This document shows positions 34,325 through 42,491 of a DNA stretch of 64,000 bases, piece after piece (the first letter of the stretch is position 1; each line of letters begins with the position of its first letter). The stretch covers positions 1-64,000 of the forward strand of contig NZ_CAJUCP010000003.1 in the NCBI RefSeq assembly GCF_910585425.1, in the 5' to 3' direction. This stretch comes from an uncultured Acetatifactor sp. Its GTDB lineage: Bacteria; Bacillota; Clostridia; Lachnospirales; Lachnospiraceae. Under the pieces are notes generated by a model, which had not been told where the DNA came from, did not search any database, and saw only the letters and a program-made list of their open reading frames with translations. The translations under genes and the position numbers were made by a program.

Positions 34325-34612
34325 GTGAAGGACAAAGTGTATGAATATGAATCCCTGCTTTACGCGGCAGGGGAGTCAGGGGGCGCGTATGTGGTCTTCC
34401 CCTACGACATCCGGAAGGAGTTCGGCCGGGGCAGGGTGAAGGTGCACGCCACCTTCGACGGGGAGGCCTATGACGGCAGCATCGTGAACATGGGCGTAAA
34501 GAATGAGGACGGAAGCGTCTGCTATATCATCGGCGTGCTGAAAAGCATCCGGGCGCGGATCGGGAAACAGCCGGGGGACAGCGTCCGGGTGACGGTCCGG
34601 GAACGGGAATGA
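34325..34612 (+). CDS. DUF1905 domain protein
   Basis: 95 residues from GTG 34325, which follows GATGGGG; the frame goes back to 34286. The sequence YEYESLLYAAGESGGAYVVFPYDIRKEFG...GRVKVHATFDGEAYDGSIV matches the small beta-barrel DUF1905. Cytoplasmic, no known activity. It often accompanies or is fused to YdeI/OmdA or DUF1801-type domains, and a DUF1801 gene follows here. Confidence 0.8.
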   Translation: MKDKVYEYESLLYAAGESGGAYVVFPYDIRKEFGRGRVKVHATFDGEAYDGSIVNMGVKNEDGSVCYIIGVLKSIRARIGKQPGDSVRVTVRERE

Positions 34613-34670
34613 AGCGGGAGACAACAGGAACGATTTAGGAGATTCGGCTGAAGAGAAGGAGGAATCGAAA

Positions 34671-35081
34671 ATGTGGAAATGCCCCAAGTGCGGCCGCACT
34701 TTTCAGAGACAGGAACAGAGCCATTACTGCGGGAAGGCCCCGGACACCATTGACGAATATATCGCTGCCCAGCCGGAGGAGGCGAGACCGTATCTGAACC
34801 AGGTGAGGGATGCCATACGCGCTGCCCTGCCGGATGCCCAGGAGCGGCTCTCCTGGAGCATGCCGACTTTCTGGAAGAAGCACAATATCATCCATTTTGC
34901 GGGATTCAAGAAGCATGTGGGCCTGTATCCGGGGCCGGAGGCCGTCCAGGCGTTCGCCGCGCGGCTGGAGGGATACAAGACCAGCAAGGGGACCATACAG
35001 ATTCCCTACAGCAAGCCCCTTCCGGCGGAGCTCATCGCCGATATCGCCAGGTGGTGTTATGAGACGGGGAATCATCCGTAA
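34671..35081 (+). CDS. DUF1801 domain protein with N-terminal zinc-ribbon-like motif
   Basis: 136 residues, RBS AGAAGGAGG. N-terminus WKCPKCGRTFQRQEQSHYCG has CxxC plus a His/Cys pair typical of a small zinc finger, followed by a DUF1801 (YdhG-like) domain: TIDEYIAAQPEEARPYLNQVRDAIRAALPDAQERLSWSMPTFW. Found next to a DUF1905 gene in the same direction. Function unknown. Confidence 0.85.
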   Translation: MWKCPKCGRTFQRQEQSHYCGKAPDTIDEYIAAQPEEARPYLNQVRDAIRAALPDAQERLSWSMPTFWKKHNIIHFAGFKKHVGLYPGPEAVQAFAARLEGYKTSKGTIQIPYSKPLPAELIADIARWCYETGNHP

Positions 35082-35181
35082 AGCCGGATTCGGGAAGGAC
35101 AGGCTGTTCTACATCCAAACTTGGAAGATGACATTGCTTTTGCTGTTAATACTTTCCCTCATTTGCGGACATAATGAAAAT

Positions 35182-35211
35182 ATCGGGTCAAATCGGGTCA
35201 TAATCGGGTCA
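35182..35211 (+). repeat. Three phased direct repeats upstream of a promoter
   Basis: ATCGGGTCA occurs at 35182, 35192 and 35203, spaced by 10 and 11 bases (one helical turn each), ending 7 bases before the -35 box of the next gene. A probable binding array for a regulator, perhaps the gene product itself. Confidence 0.75.
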
Positions 35212-35217
35212 TGCAAA

Positions 35218-35246
35218 TTGACTCGATTGCCCCGATTTGATATAAT
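35218..35246 (+). promoter_or_regulatory. Sigma-A promoter of the AlbA_2 gene
   Basis: TTGACT (35218-35223), 17-base spacer, TATAAT (35241-35246), about 33 bases before the ATG. Confidence 0.85.
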
Positions 35247-35278
35247 ATGCACAGCGAAAGGGTAAAGGAGATGGCGTC

Positions 35279-36664
35279 ATGCTTTTTCGAGAAAGTGAAA
35301 CCGTAGAGTTTAAGGAAGTAGTAGTAGACGATATAAAAAAGGAAATCATTGCTTTTGCTAACTGTGACGGCGGCAAACTGTATATTGGTATCCGGGATGA
35401 CGGAACAGTAGTTGGCCTTGATAATCCCGACAGCGTTTCTTTGCAGATCAGCAATATGGTAAGGGATGCAATTAAGCCCGATGTGACGATGTTCCTGCAT
35501 TATAAAACAAGAAAGGAAGATGGAAAAGAAATAGTTGAGGTGGATATTCAGCGTGGAACGGATCGCCCTTATTATCTTGCTAAAAAAGGGATGCGTCCAG
35601 AGGGGGTATATGTCAGACAGGGATATTCTTCTGTTCCAGCCACTGACACGGCAATCCGCCGTATGATTAAGGAAACGGATGGAGACCGCTTCGAGGCTAT
35701 GCGCTGCTTAAATCAGGAACTTACATTTGAAGCCGCAAAAAAAGAATTTGGGCTTCGGAAAGTGGAGTTTGGGTCACGGCAACAGCGCACTTTGAAGCTA
35801 ATCGATCAGGATAACCTTTACAGTAATTTAGGTCTGCTTCTGTCCGATCAATGCGTCCATACGATTAAAGTCGCTGTTTTTCAGGGAACGGATCAGACAA
35901 TTTTTAAGGATCGCCGGGAATTTACCGGATCGCTGTTGCAGCAAATGAATGAAGTTTATGATTTTATCGACTTCCGCAATCAAACCCGTGCAACCATAGA
36001 AAGATTATTGAGAATTGATGTCAGGGACTATCCTGAAATCGCCGTCAGGGAGGCACTTCTAAATCTGCTGATTCACCGCGATTATTCCTTTAGCGCCAGT
36101 GCGCTTATCAGTATTTATGCGGATCGGATTGAATTTGTATCCATTGGCGGATTGATGCCGGGAATTGATTTGGAAGATATTATGGTAGGCATTTCCGTAT
36201 GCAGAAATCAGGACCTTGCGAATGTGTTCTATCGGCTACATCTGATTGAGGCTTACGGTACTGGAATGGGAAAGATTATGAGGGCATACGAAGGCATGGA
36301 AGAAAAGCCTTCGATTGAAACAACCAAAAATGCCTTTAAGATTATATTGCCTAATATTAACACAAAATATGAAACGGGAAGATTTTCCGCACCGAGTGTG
36401 GAATCAATCACAAGTTCTGCTTCCGGGGCTAAAAAAACCCTGAGCGATGAAGAAAGAGTATTGGAATACGCCCGGTCTCATGGCATCATTACAAGAAATG
36501 ATGTAATCGAATTGCTTAAGGTAAGTACATCTACTGCTTCCAGAGTTATTAGGAAAATGGTAAAAAGCAACTTGCTGAAGCAGAATGGAAAAGCAAGAAA
36601 CACCAATTATACTGTTATAAACAATAAAAATGGTGTGGAAGCGAGTGAAATAAAATGGAACTAA
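35279..36664 (+). CDS. AlbA_2 (Schlafen-type) ATP-binding protein with C-terminal HTH
   Basis: 461 residues, AT-rich relative to neighbours. N-terminal AlbA_2 domain: ESETVEFKEVVVDDIKKEIIAFANCDGGKLYIGIRDDGTVVGL. A middle HATPase_c_4-like part (REALLNLLIHRDYSFSASALISIYADRIEFVSIGGLMPG, EAYGTGMGKIMRAYEG) and a C-terminal winged helix (ARSHGIITRNDVIELLKVSTSTASRVIRKMV). This COG2865 architecture is annotated as a transcriptional regulator and appears in accessory or defence islands. RBS AAAGGAGATG. Three phased repeats precede its promoter, suggesting autoregulation. Confidence 0.88.
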   Translation: MLFRESETVEFKEVVVDDIKKEIIAFANCDGGKLYIGIRDDGTVVGLDNPDSVSLQISNMVRDAIKPDVTMFLHYKTRKEDGKEIVEVDIQRGTDRPYYLAKKGMRPEGVYVRQGYSSVPATDTAIRRMIKETDGDRFEAMRCLNQELTFEAAKKEFGLRKVEFGSRQQRTLKLIDQDNLYSNLGLLLSDQCVHTIKVAVFQGTDQTIFKDRREFTGSLLQQMNEVYDFIDFRNQTRATIERLLRIDVRDYPEIAVREALLNLLIHRDYSFSASALISIYADRIEFVSIGGLMPGIDLEDIMVGISVCRNQDLANVFYRLHLIEAYGTGMGKIMRAYEGMEEKPSIETTKNAFKIILPNINTKYETGRFSAPSVESITSSASGAKKTLSDEERVLEYARSHGIITRNDVIELLKVSTSTASRVIRKMVKSNLLKQNGKARNTNYTVINNKNGVEASEIKWN

Positions 36665-36826
36665 ACGGACAGACTGCGGAACCGGCTTTGAAGGAGGCAT
36701 CGGAATCCAGTCCGGGGGCATGGGTAGACCATTCTTGGTATGTGGCCGAAGTCTGCAGGAACAATGCGCCACTCTGCAGGGATGCTTCTGGGGGAAGAAC
36801 AGTTTCCGCTAGGAGGATTCTGTGAA

Positions 36827-37702
36827 TTACGGCCCATCCTTTTCCGTGGCGAGATACGCCCCCAGGAGCATGACGCCGAAGGCCGCCAGGAACAGCCCGG
36901 AGGGAACCTCCCGGAAGATGAGGAAGGAGAGGGCGGCCCCGATGAAAGGCGCCACCGCGTAATAGGCGCTGGTCCTGGCCGCCCCCAGGTCCCGCTGGGC
37001 ATATATGTAGAAGAAAATGCTCAGCCCGTAGGCCACGAACCCCAGGAGCATGGCCAGCAGCATATAGAACATATCGAAATACCGTTCCCCGGTCATCAGC
37101 GCGATGATCAGGGAGCCAAGCCCCGAGAAGATGCCCTTTATGGTGACGATCTGCAGAGGGTCTTTTGCGGAAAGCATGCGGGTGCAGTTGTTCTCCAGCC
37201 CCCAGCACGCGGCGGCCAGCAGCACCAGCAGGGAGCCCCAGGAAAAGGACAGGCTGCCCATATCCTCAAAAGACAGCATGACGCAGGCCAGCGTCACACA
37301 GGCGATGCCGCCCCACAGGCGGGGGCTGATGGCCTCCCCAAATACCAGCAGGGCGATCACCGCCGTGGCGGCGATCTCAAAATTATTCAGCAGGGAAGCG
37401 TTTGCCGCAGTGGTCTTCGTCAGGCCCAGCATGAGGCAGACCGGGGCCGCGATGTCCAGGACCACCATGCCCACAGTGAACGGCAGCTCCTTCCTGGTCA
37501 GCGGGGACTCCGCGTGCCCCTTGCCCACAGCCCTCCGGATCCGGCCGAAGAGGAAGATGCCCATGCCCGCGCCCAGGTACAGGAACCCGGCCATCATCGT
37601 GGCGGGAATCCGGGTTAAGAGCAGCTTGGACATGGGGGAATTGACGGCATAGAGGGCGGCGGCCAGCAGGGCGAAAAGGGTGGCTCTTGTCTTGGGCTTC
37701 AT
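36827..37702 (-). CDS. DMT superfamily (EamA) transporter
   Basis: 291 residues with about ten membrane helices arranged as two EamA repeats; e.g. ATLFALLAAALYAVNSPMSKLLL at the start, AFGVMLLGAYLAT at the end. Substrates of such exporters are often amino acids or metabolites; not determinable. Starts behind GCGAGAGA-type ribosome site. It stands alone and converges with the AlbA_2 gene. Confidence 0.88.
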   Translation of the reverse strand: MKPKTRATLFALLAAALYAVNSPMSKLLLTRIPATMMAGFLYLGAGMGIFLFGRIRRAVGKGHAESPLTRKELPFTVGMVVLDIAAPVCLMLGLTKTTAANASLLNNFEIAATAVIALLVFGEAISPRLWGGIACVTLACVMLSFEDMGSLSFSWGSLLVLLAAACWGLENNCTRMLSAKDPLQIVTIKGIFSGLGSLIIALMTGERYFDMFYMLLAMLLGFVAYGLSIFFYIYAQRDLGAARTSAYYAVAPFIGAALSFLIFREVPSGLFLAAFGVMLLGAYLATEKDGP

Positions 37703-37955
37703 AAAATCTCTCGCTTTCTCGCACGAAGCTGATGAATCGTACCTTATATCTGCTATATAAACGGTATTTTTGATCGCTACATATATATTTTACAAAATGT
37801 TCGGCAATACCGCAAGAGCCAGAAGCGTGAAATCAGGAAGAAACCCGCAGTCCCGATACCGGGAAGGAGGAGGGGCCGCCGGTCTGCTCCCCACAGACGA
37901 GACCGACTGGTATGCACCCGCCTGGCTGATCTGACAGACAGATTTGGCGCATGGC

Positions 37956-37988
37956 AAAAAGCGCAGGGCAGTCCCGCCCGCCCTGCGC
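37956..37988 (-). terminator. Terminator of the FMN-bind-like gene
   Basis: Stem GCGCAGGGC/GCCCTGCGC (37961-37969 with 37980-37988), followed on the minus strand by TTTTTGCC. The rest of 37703-38026 has no visible gene. Confidence 0.8.
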
Positions 37989-38026
37989 TTCTCAATCCCT
38001 TGCCGCGGGGAGCACAGCCCCCGTGA

Positions 38027-38530
38027 TTACTGGGCGGCCTCTTCGTCCGTCTGCGCCGCGGCCTTATCCAGGGAAGCCTGGATGGCCTCCAGCAGCACCA
38101 GGGAGGTGTACTTGCTCTCGGCAGTATAGGTGACGGATTCCAGGGACTGCTGCGCATAGACCTGCTCGCAGATGGAATCCAGCGTGGGCTGCAGCAGCGG
38201 ATACATGGTGGCCACGGAATCGCTCACTTCCACCAGGCGGATGGAGGTGATGGAATCCTTATCCACGATGACTTCCACGTCCAGGGACTCGCTGCCCAGC
38301 AGGAGCTGCGTTGTGTAGATGCCCGGTATGTAGAGGGAGGAGATTTCCGCCATGACAGGCTCCGAGCCGGAGGTGTCCGCCATGTCAGGCTCCCTGTCCC
38401 GTTCCTTGTCCTTGCCCGGCAGGAACATCATGGCCAGCAGCACGATGAACAGGATGCCCAGCACGGCGAAGATAGCGGTGTAAATCAGCTCTTTCATGTG
38501 AAGTACGACGATTTTAGTTTTAGCACTCAT
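38027..38530 (-). CDS. Membrane-anchored FMN-bind-like protein of unknown function
   Basis: 167 residues from MSAKTKIVVL at 38530, which follows AAGGGGA; an in-frame ATG at 38548 is weaker. One membrane helix (LIYTAIFAVLGILFIVLLAMMFL), an acidic linker, then a domain reading GIYTTQLLLGSESLDVEVIVDKDSITSIRLVEVSDSVATMYPLLQPTLDSICEQV. The strand pattern resembles FMN-binding domains, but the usual T-G-A-S/T flavinylation motif is missing. Likely extracellular. A terminator follows. Confidence 0.7.
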   Translation of the reverse strand: MSAKTKIVVLHMKELIYTAIFAVLGILFIVLLAMMFLPGKDKERDREPDMADTSGSEPVMAEISSLYIPGIYTTQLLLGSESLDVEVIVDKDSITSIRLVEVSDSVATMYPLLQPTLDSICEQVYAQQSLESVTYTAESKYTSLVLLEAIQASLDKAAAQTDEEAAQ

Positions 38531-38631
38531 CCCTATTTCCCCTTGCATTTTATCTTGTCAGATTTTCTTTATAATAGATATGCCGGAAAACGGGGGATTA
38601 TGCGCCGTGAGGGAACTGATATGAAAAATCA

Positions 38632-38660
38632 TTGACAAGCGGAAGATTGGTTGCTATGAT
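38632..38660 (+). promoter_or_regulatory. Consensus promoter of dapF
   Basis: TTGACA (38632-38637), 17-base spacer, TATGAT (38655-38660); start expected near 38667, about 108 bases before the ATG. Confidence 0.85.
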
Positions 38661-38672
38661 AGAACATGGGTC

Positions 38673-38707
38673 AAGGGCGTTCTCGGGGTAGGAGGAATGC
38701 CCTTTTT
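38673..38707 (+). terminator. Possible attenuator hairpin in the dapF leader
   Basis: AAGGGCGTTC (38673-38682) pairs with GAATGCCCTT (38695-38704, one G-U pair), followed by TTT. It begins only a few bases after the predicted start, so it is either an attenuator or a 5'-end stabilising hairpin. No known lysine riboswitch fits in this short leader. Confidence 0.55.
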
Positions 38708-38774
38708 GACTGTTTTTGGAAAAAGAGCGCGGATCGGAGGCGTTTGACTGAGGAGGGAAAGGAGACAAAAATAC

Positions 38775-39629
38775 ATGAAATTCACGAAGATGCAGGGCTG
38801 CGGGAATGACTACATATATGTAAACGGATTCGAGGAGAAGATTCCGTCCCGGGAGAAGCCGGAGCTGGCGAGGCGGCTCAGCGACAGGCATTTCGGTATC
38901 GGGAGCGACGGGCTGATTTTCATCAATCCGGCGGCGGAGGCGGATTTCGAGATGGAGATGTACAATGCGGACGGCTCCCGGTCGGAGATGTGCGGCAACG
39001 GCATCCGCTGCGTGGGGAAGTTCGTCTATGACAAGGGCCTTACTGACAAAAGGCATATCAGCGTGGTCAGTGCGGGGCAGGTGAAATTCCTGGATCTGAC
39101 CGTGGAGGACAAAGGCGGCCATGGCGGCAGGGGAGAGGTGTCAAGGGTGCGGGTCAACATGGGCAGCCCCATCCTGGAACCGGCCCTGATTCCCGTGGAG
39201 GCTGCCGGGGACAGGGCGGTGGACGAGCCTGTCTATGTGGATGGAAGGGAATACCGCATGACCTGCGTGTCCATGGGGAACCCCCACGCGGTGGTCTTCG
39301 CCCGGGACGTGGCGGGGATGGCCCTGGAACGGACAGGCCCGCTGTTCGAAAACCACCCAAGGTTCCCCAACCGGACCAACACGGAATTCGTGGAAATCAT
39401 AGACAGGAAGAACTGCTTCATGCGGGTCTGGGAGCGGGGCAGCGGGGAGACCTTCGCCTGCGGCACAGGGTGCTGCGCCGTGGCCGTGGCAGGGGTGTTG
39501 AATGACCTGACGGACAGTGCCGTAACGGTCAGGCTGCTGGGAGGCGAGCTGTTCATCGAATGGGACAGGGAGGCGGACCTGGTCTACATGACAGGGCCTG
39601 CCGTAACCGTCTTCGAAGGCGAGATATAG
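38775..39629 (+). CDS. dapF: Diaminopimelate epimerase
   Basis: 284 residues. Both catalytic Cys regions are intact: MYNADGSRSEMCGNGIRCVGKF (near 63-83) and ETFACGTGCCAVAVAG (near 226-240). It converts LL- to meso-diaminopimelate for lysine and peptidoglycan synthesis in the cytosol. RBS GGAAAGGAG. Single gene with its own promoter and a hairpin in the leader; no other dap gene is adjacent. Confidence 0.96.
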   Translation: MKFTKMQGCGNDYIYVNGFEEKIPSREKPELARRLSDRHFGIGSDGLIFINPAAEADFEMEMYNADGSRSEMCGNGIRCVGKFVYDKGLTDKRHISVVSAGQVKFLDLTVEDKGGHGGRGEVSRVRVNMGSPILEPALIPVEAAGDRAVDEPVYVDGREYRMTCVSMGNPHAVVFARDVAGMALERTGPLFENHPRFPNRTNTEFVEIIDRKNCFMRVWERGSGETFACGTGCCAVAVAGVLNDLTDSAVTVRLLGGELFIEWDREADLVYMTGPAVTVFEGEI

Positions 39630-39658
39630 GGAGCGGATAAAAGCCTTATAAAAAAAGC

Positions 39659-39687
39659 TTGCCAACCGCAGGAAAGTGTGGTAGCAT
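39659..39687 (+). promoter_or_regulatory. Promoter of the T-box aspS-gatCAB operon
   Basis: TTGCCA (39659-39664), 17-base spacer, TAGCAT (39682-39687); start near 39694, giving a leader of roughly 465 bases. Confidence 0.65.
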
Positions 39688-39693
39688 AACGTC

Positions 39694-40000
39694 ATATCAA
39701 AAAATGCCATGAAGGAGACTCTTTTCGGGAAAGGCAACAGGAAGGCGGCGTCACCGACTGAAAGCGCTGCCGGCGGGAACCGTTACAGGGAACACTCCGG
39801 AGCAGGCTGTCTGAACGTCAGGGCGTTGATTTCCCTACGCTAGGGCAGCACGTTGTCGCACGCGTTAAGTGTAAGAGTGGAATGGCCGGGTACGCCTTTG
39901 ATGGAAGGCGCGGCTGTTCAAAGCGGGTGGTACCGCGGATAATCGATCGTACACGGATTATTCGTCCCGGATGCAGGAAACTGTGTCCGGGGCTTTTTTT
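39694..40000 (+). promoter_or_regulatory. T-box leader of aspS
   Basis: Contains the conserved T-box GGGTGGTACCGCGG at 39925-39938, then an intrinsic terminator: GTCCCGGATGCAG pairs with CTGTGTCCGGGG (about 39964-39992) followed by seven T at 39994-40000. Upstream stem I-like sequence includes CCGACTGAAAGCG. Such leaders bind uncharged tRNA and switch from terminator to antiterminator. The amino acid is inferred as aspartate (or asparagine, since gatCAB follows) from the downstream gene; I could not place the specifier codon by eye. Confidence 0.88.
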
Positions 40001-40159
40001 CGTCCCGAAAACGGACCATGGGGCAAAAGCAGGATGCCGCGGTCCGGGAGAGCCGAGCAGGGGAAAGGGGCTCGGGAATCGGTCGGAGACGGGGAGGGGC
40101 CCCGGGCAGCCCACGAGACGCCCAAAGAGGCGTCCGGAGAGTCAGGGAAAGGAGCCATT

Positions 40160-41911
40160 ATGACAGACAGGAACTGTTACAGAGACATTACGGTGGGGGA
40201 GATAGGAGAGCGGCACATCGGACAGGAGATCCGGGTGGCCGGATGGATCGAGAACATCCGCGACCACGGCGGCGTGTCCTTCATCGATCTGCGGGACATG
40301 TACGGCGTGCTCCAGGTGGTTATTCGCAGGCCGGGCCTTCTGAAGGGCCTGATCAAGGAGACCTGCGTCAGCATCCTGGGGCCCGTGGAGAAGCGGGACC
40401 AGGACACCTACAACCCCAGGCTTCCCACCGGCACTATCGAGCTGGAGGCAAGGGAGATCACGGTGCTGGGCAAGGTCTACCGTCAGCTCCCCTTTGAGGT
40501 CATGACCTCCAGGGAGACCAGGGAGGAAGTGCGGCTGACCTACCGCTATCTTGACCTGCGCAACGCGAAAGTCCGGGATAACATTTTATTCCGTTCGGAA
40601 GTAATCGCTTTCCTGCGACAGAAGATGACGCAGATGGGCTTTGTGGAGATACAGACCCCCATCCTCTGCGCCTCCTCGCCGGAGGGAGCCAGGGACTATA
40701 TCGTCCCCTCCCGGAAATTCAAGGGGAAGTTCTACGCCCTGCCCCAGGCGCCCCAGCAGTACAAGCAGCTGCTGATGGTGTCGGGCATCGACAAATATTT
40801 CCAGATAGCCCCCTGCTTCCGGGACGAGGATGCCCGGGCGGACCGCTCCCCCGGAGAGTTCTACCAGTTGGACTTCGAGATGAGCTTCGCCACCCAGGAG
40901 GACGTGTTCCGGGCCGGGGAGGAAGTGCTCTCGGCCGTCTTTGAGAGATTCGCCCCGGAGGGCGCGGCGGTGACCCCGGCCCCCTACCCTGTGATCGGCT
41001 ACAGGCAGGCCATGGTGGAGTTCGGCACGGACAAACCGGATCTGCGCAACCCCCTGCGGATCCTGGACGTCACAGACTTTTTCCAGGAATGCACCTTCAA
41101 GCCCTTCCTGGGCAGGACAGTGCGGGCCATCAGGGTGCACGCCGACATGAGCAAGGGCTTCCACGAAAAGCTCCTGCAGTTCGCAGTCTCCTTAGGCATG
41201 GCGGGGCTGGGCTATCTGGAGGTGGCGGAGGACCTCTCCTATAAGGGGCCTATCGATAAGTTCATACCGGCAGAGCGTAAAGACATGCTGCGGCAGACGG
41301 CGGGGCTCGGGGCCGGGGACACCATCTTCTTCATAGCGGACAAGGAGGAGCGGGCCAACTACTATGCCGGGAAGATCCGCCTGGAGCTGGGGGAGAAGCT
41401 GGGGCTCACGGAAGAAAATGCCTTCCGGTTCTGCTATGTGAACGATTTCCCCATGTACGAAATGGATCCGGAGACGAGAGAGATTCGCTTCACCCACAAC
41501 CCCTTCTCCATGCCCCAGGGCGGGCTGGAGGCCCTGGAGACCAAGGACCCGCTGGAGGTGCTGGCCTATCAGTACGACATCGTCTGCAACGGCGTGGAGC
41601 TCTCCTCCGGGGCCGTGCGCAACCACGACAGGAATCTGATGGTGAAGGCCTTCCAGATAGCGGGGTATGACGAGAAGACCCTGAAGCGGAAGTTCGGGGC
41701 CCTGTACCGGGCCTTCCAGTTCGGCGCGCCGCCCCACGCGGGCATGGCGCCGGGCATCGACCGGATGCTGATGCTGCTGCGGGGAGAGGAGAACCTCCGG
41801 GAGGTGATCGCCTTCCCCATGAGCGGCTCCGCCCAGGATTTGATGAGCGGCGCCCCCGGGGAGGTCACTGAGCAGCAGTTGAGGGAAGCGCATATCAAGG
41901 TCAGGGCCTAG
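40160..41911 (+). CDS. aspS: Aspartyl-tRNA synthetase
   Basis: 583 residues from MTDRNCYRD at 40160, behind GGAAAGGAG; the frame extends upstream into the T-box terminator and is not coding there. OB-fold anticodon domain (IRVAGWIENIRDHGGVSFIDLRD), class II motifs YRYLDLRN, FYALPQAPQQYKQLLMV, FRDEDARADRSPGEFYQLDFEMSF and the GMAPGIDRMLMLLRGEENLREVIAF motif 3, plus the bacterial GAD insertion. Because gatCAB follow in the same operon, it probably charges both tRNA-Asp and tRNA-Asn (non-discriminating), the amidotransferase then correcting the latter. Confidence 0.95.
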   Translation: MTDRNCYRDITVGEIGERHIGQEIRVAGWIENIRDHGGVSFIDLRDMYGVLQVVIRRPGLLKGLIKETCVSILGPVEKRDQDTYNPRLPTGTIELEAREITVLGKVYRQLPFEVMTSRETREEVRLTYRYLDLRNAKVRDNILFRSEVIAFLRQKMTQMGFVEIQTPILCASSPEGARDYIVPSRKFKGKFYALPQAPQQYKQLLMVSGIDKYFQIAPCFRDEDARADRSPGEFYQLDFEMSFATQEDVFRAGEEVLSAVFERFAPEGAAVTPAPYPVIGYRQAMVEFGTDKPDLRNPLRILDVTDFFQECTFKPFLGRTVRAIRVHADMSKGFHEKLLQFAVSLGMAGLGYLEVAEDLSYKGPIDKFIPAERKDMLRQTAGLGAGDTIFFIADKEERANYYAGKIRLELGEKLGLTEENAFRFCYVNDFPMYEMDPETREIRFTHNPFSMPQGGLEALETKDPLEVLAYQYDIVCNGVELSSGAVRNHDRNLMVKAFQIAGYDEKTLKRKFGALYRAFQFGAPPHAGMAPGIDRMLMLLRGEENLREVIAFPMSGSAQDLMSGAPGEVTEQQLREAHIKVRA

Positions 41912-41970
41912 TGTGTAAAGAACTTCTAAGCGGATAAAATACATCCGCTAAGAAGTTCTATGTTACACAC
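41911..41970 (+). repeat. 60-bp long hairpin at the aspS stop codon
   Basis: GTGTGTAA + AGAACTTC-TAAGCGGAT (from 41911) pairs with ATCCGCTAAGAAGTTCT + ATG + TTACACAC (to 41970): about 25 pairs with two small bulges and a 7-base loop. It starts on the last base of the stop codon. No T run follows, so it may be an mRNA-stability or repeat element rather than a terminator. Confidence 0.8.
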
Positions 41971-41973
41971 GGA

Positions 41974-41995
41974 AGAATGCCCGAGGGCATTCTTT
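41974..41995 (+). terminator. Second hairpin between aspS and gatC
   Basis: AGAATGCCC (41974-41982) pairs with GGGCATTCT (41985-41993), followed by TTC. A weak terminator that would reduce, not abolish, gatCAB expression. Confidence 0.5.
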
Positions 41996-42166
41996 CGGAC
42001 TTGCACCGGATTGTTATAGGCTCTCGGAATTTCGGAAAGCAGAATCAGGCATTGGGGCAGGGAGGCACCTGGAAAAGTGGGGGAACCGCTTCAAAGGAGC
42101 TCCAGAAAGCCGCGTGATATGTGGTCTGGAGATTCCGAGAGGATATTGTTCAGAAAGGGAAGTTTT

Positions 42167-42463
42167 ATGGCGAATATCATCAGCGATGAGACAATAGAAT
42201 ACGTGGGGATCCTGGCGAAGCTCTCGCTCTCGGAGGAGGAGCGGGAACAGGCCAAGAAGGACATGGGCAGGATGCTGGACTATATCGACAAGCTCAACGA
42301 ACTGGACACCACAGGGGTGGAGCCCATGTCCCATGCCTTCCCGGTGGAGAACGTGTTCCGGGAGGACGAGGTCACAGGCGGCGACGGCAGCGAAGACATG
42401 CTGCGCAATGCCCCCGCCAGGAAGGGCGACATGTTCGCGGTGCCCAATGCCATGTCCCATTGA
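42167..42463 (+). CDS. gatC: Asp-tRNA(Asn)/Glu-tRNA(Gln) amidotransferase subunit C
   Basis: 98 residues from MANIISDETIEYVGILAKLSLSEEE at 42167 (RBS AAAGGGA). Typical GatC: helical N-terminus, then LDYIDKLNELDTTGVEPMSHAFPVENVFREDEV. It stabilises the GatA/GatB heterotrimer. Followed by gatA after 28 bases. The in-frame extension to 42077 is not supported. Confidence 0.94.
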   Translation: MANIISDETIEYVGILAKLSLSEEEREQAKKDMGRMLDYIDKLNELDTTGVEPMSHAFPVENVFREDEVTGGDGSEDMLRNAPARKGDMFAVPNAMSH

Positions 42464-42491
42464 CGGAAAAACCGGGAAAGCGAGGTGGATT

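Noticed and set aside
35198..35500. 100-codon minus-strand frame at the AlbA_2 promoter
   Set aside because: It crosses the promoter and start of the AlbA_2 gene in antisense, with no domain signature.
38661..38774. Lysine riboswitch upstream of dapF
   Set aside because: The leader of about 108 bases is too short and lacks the conserved core.
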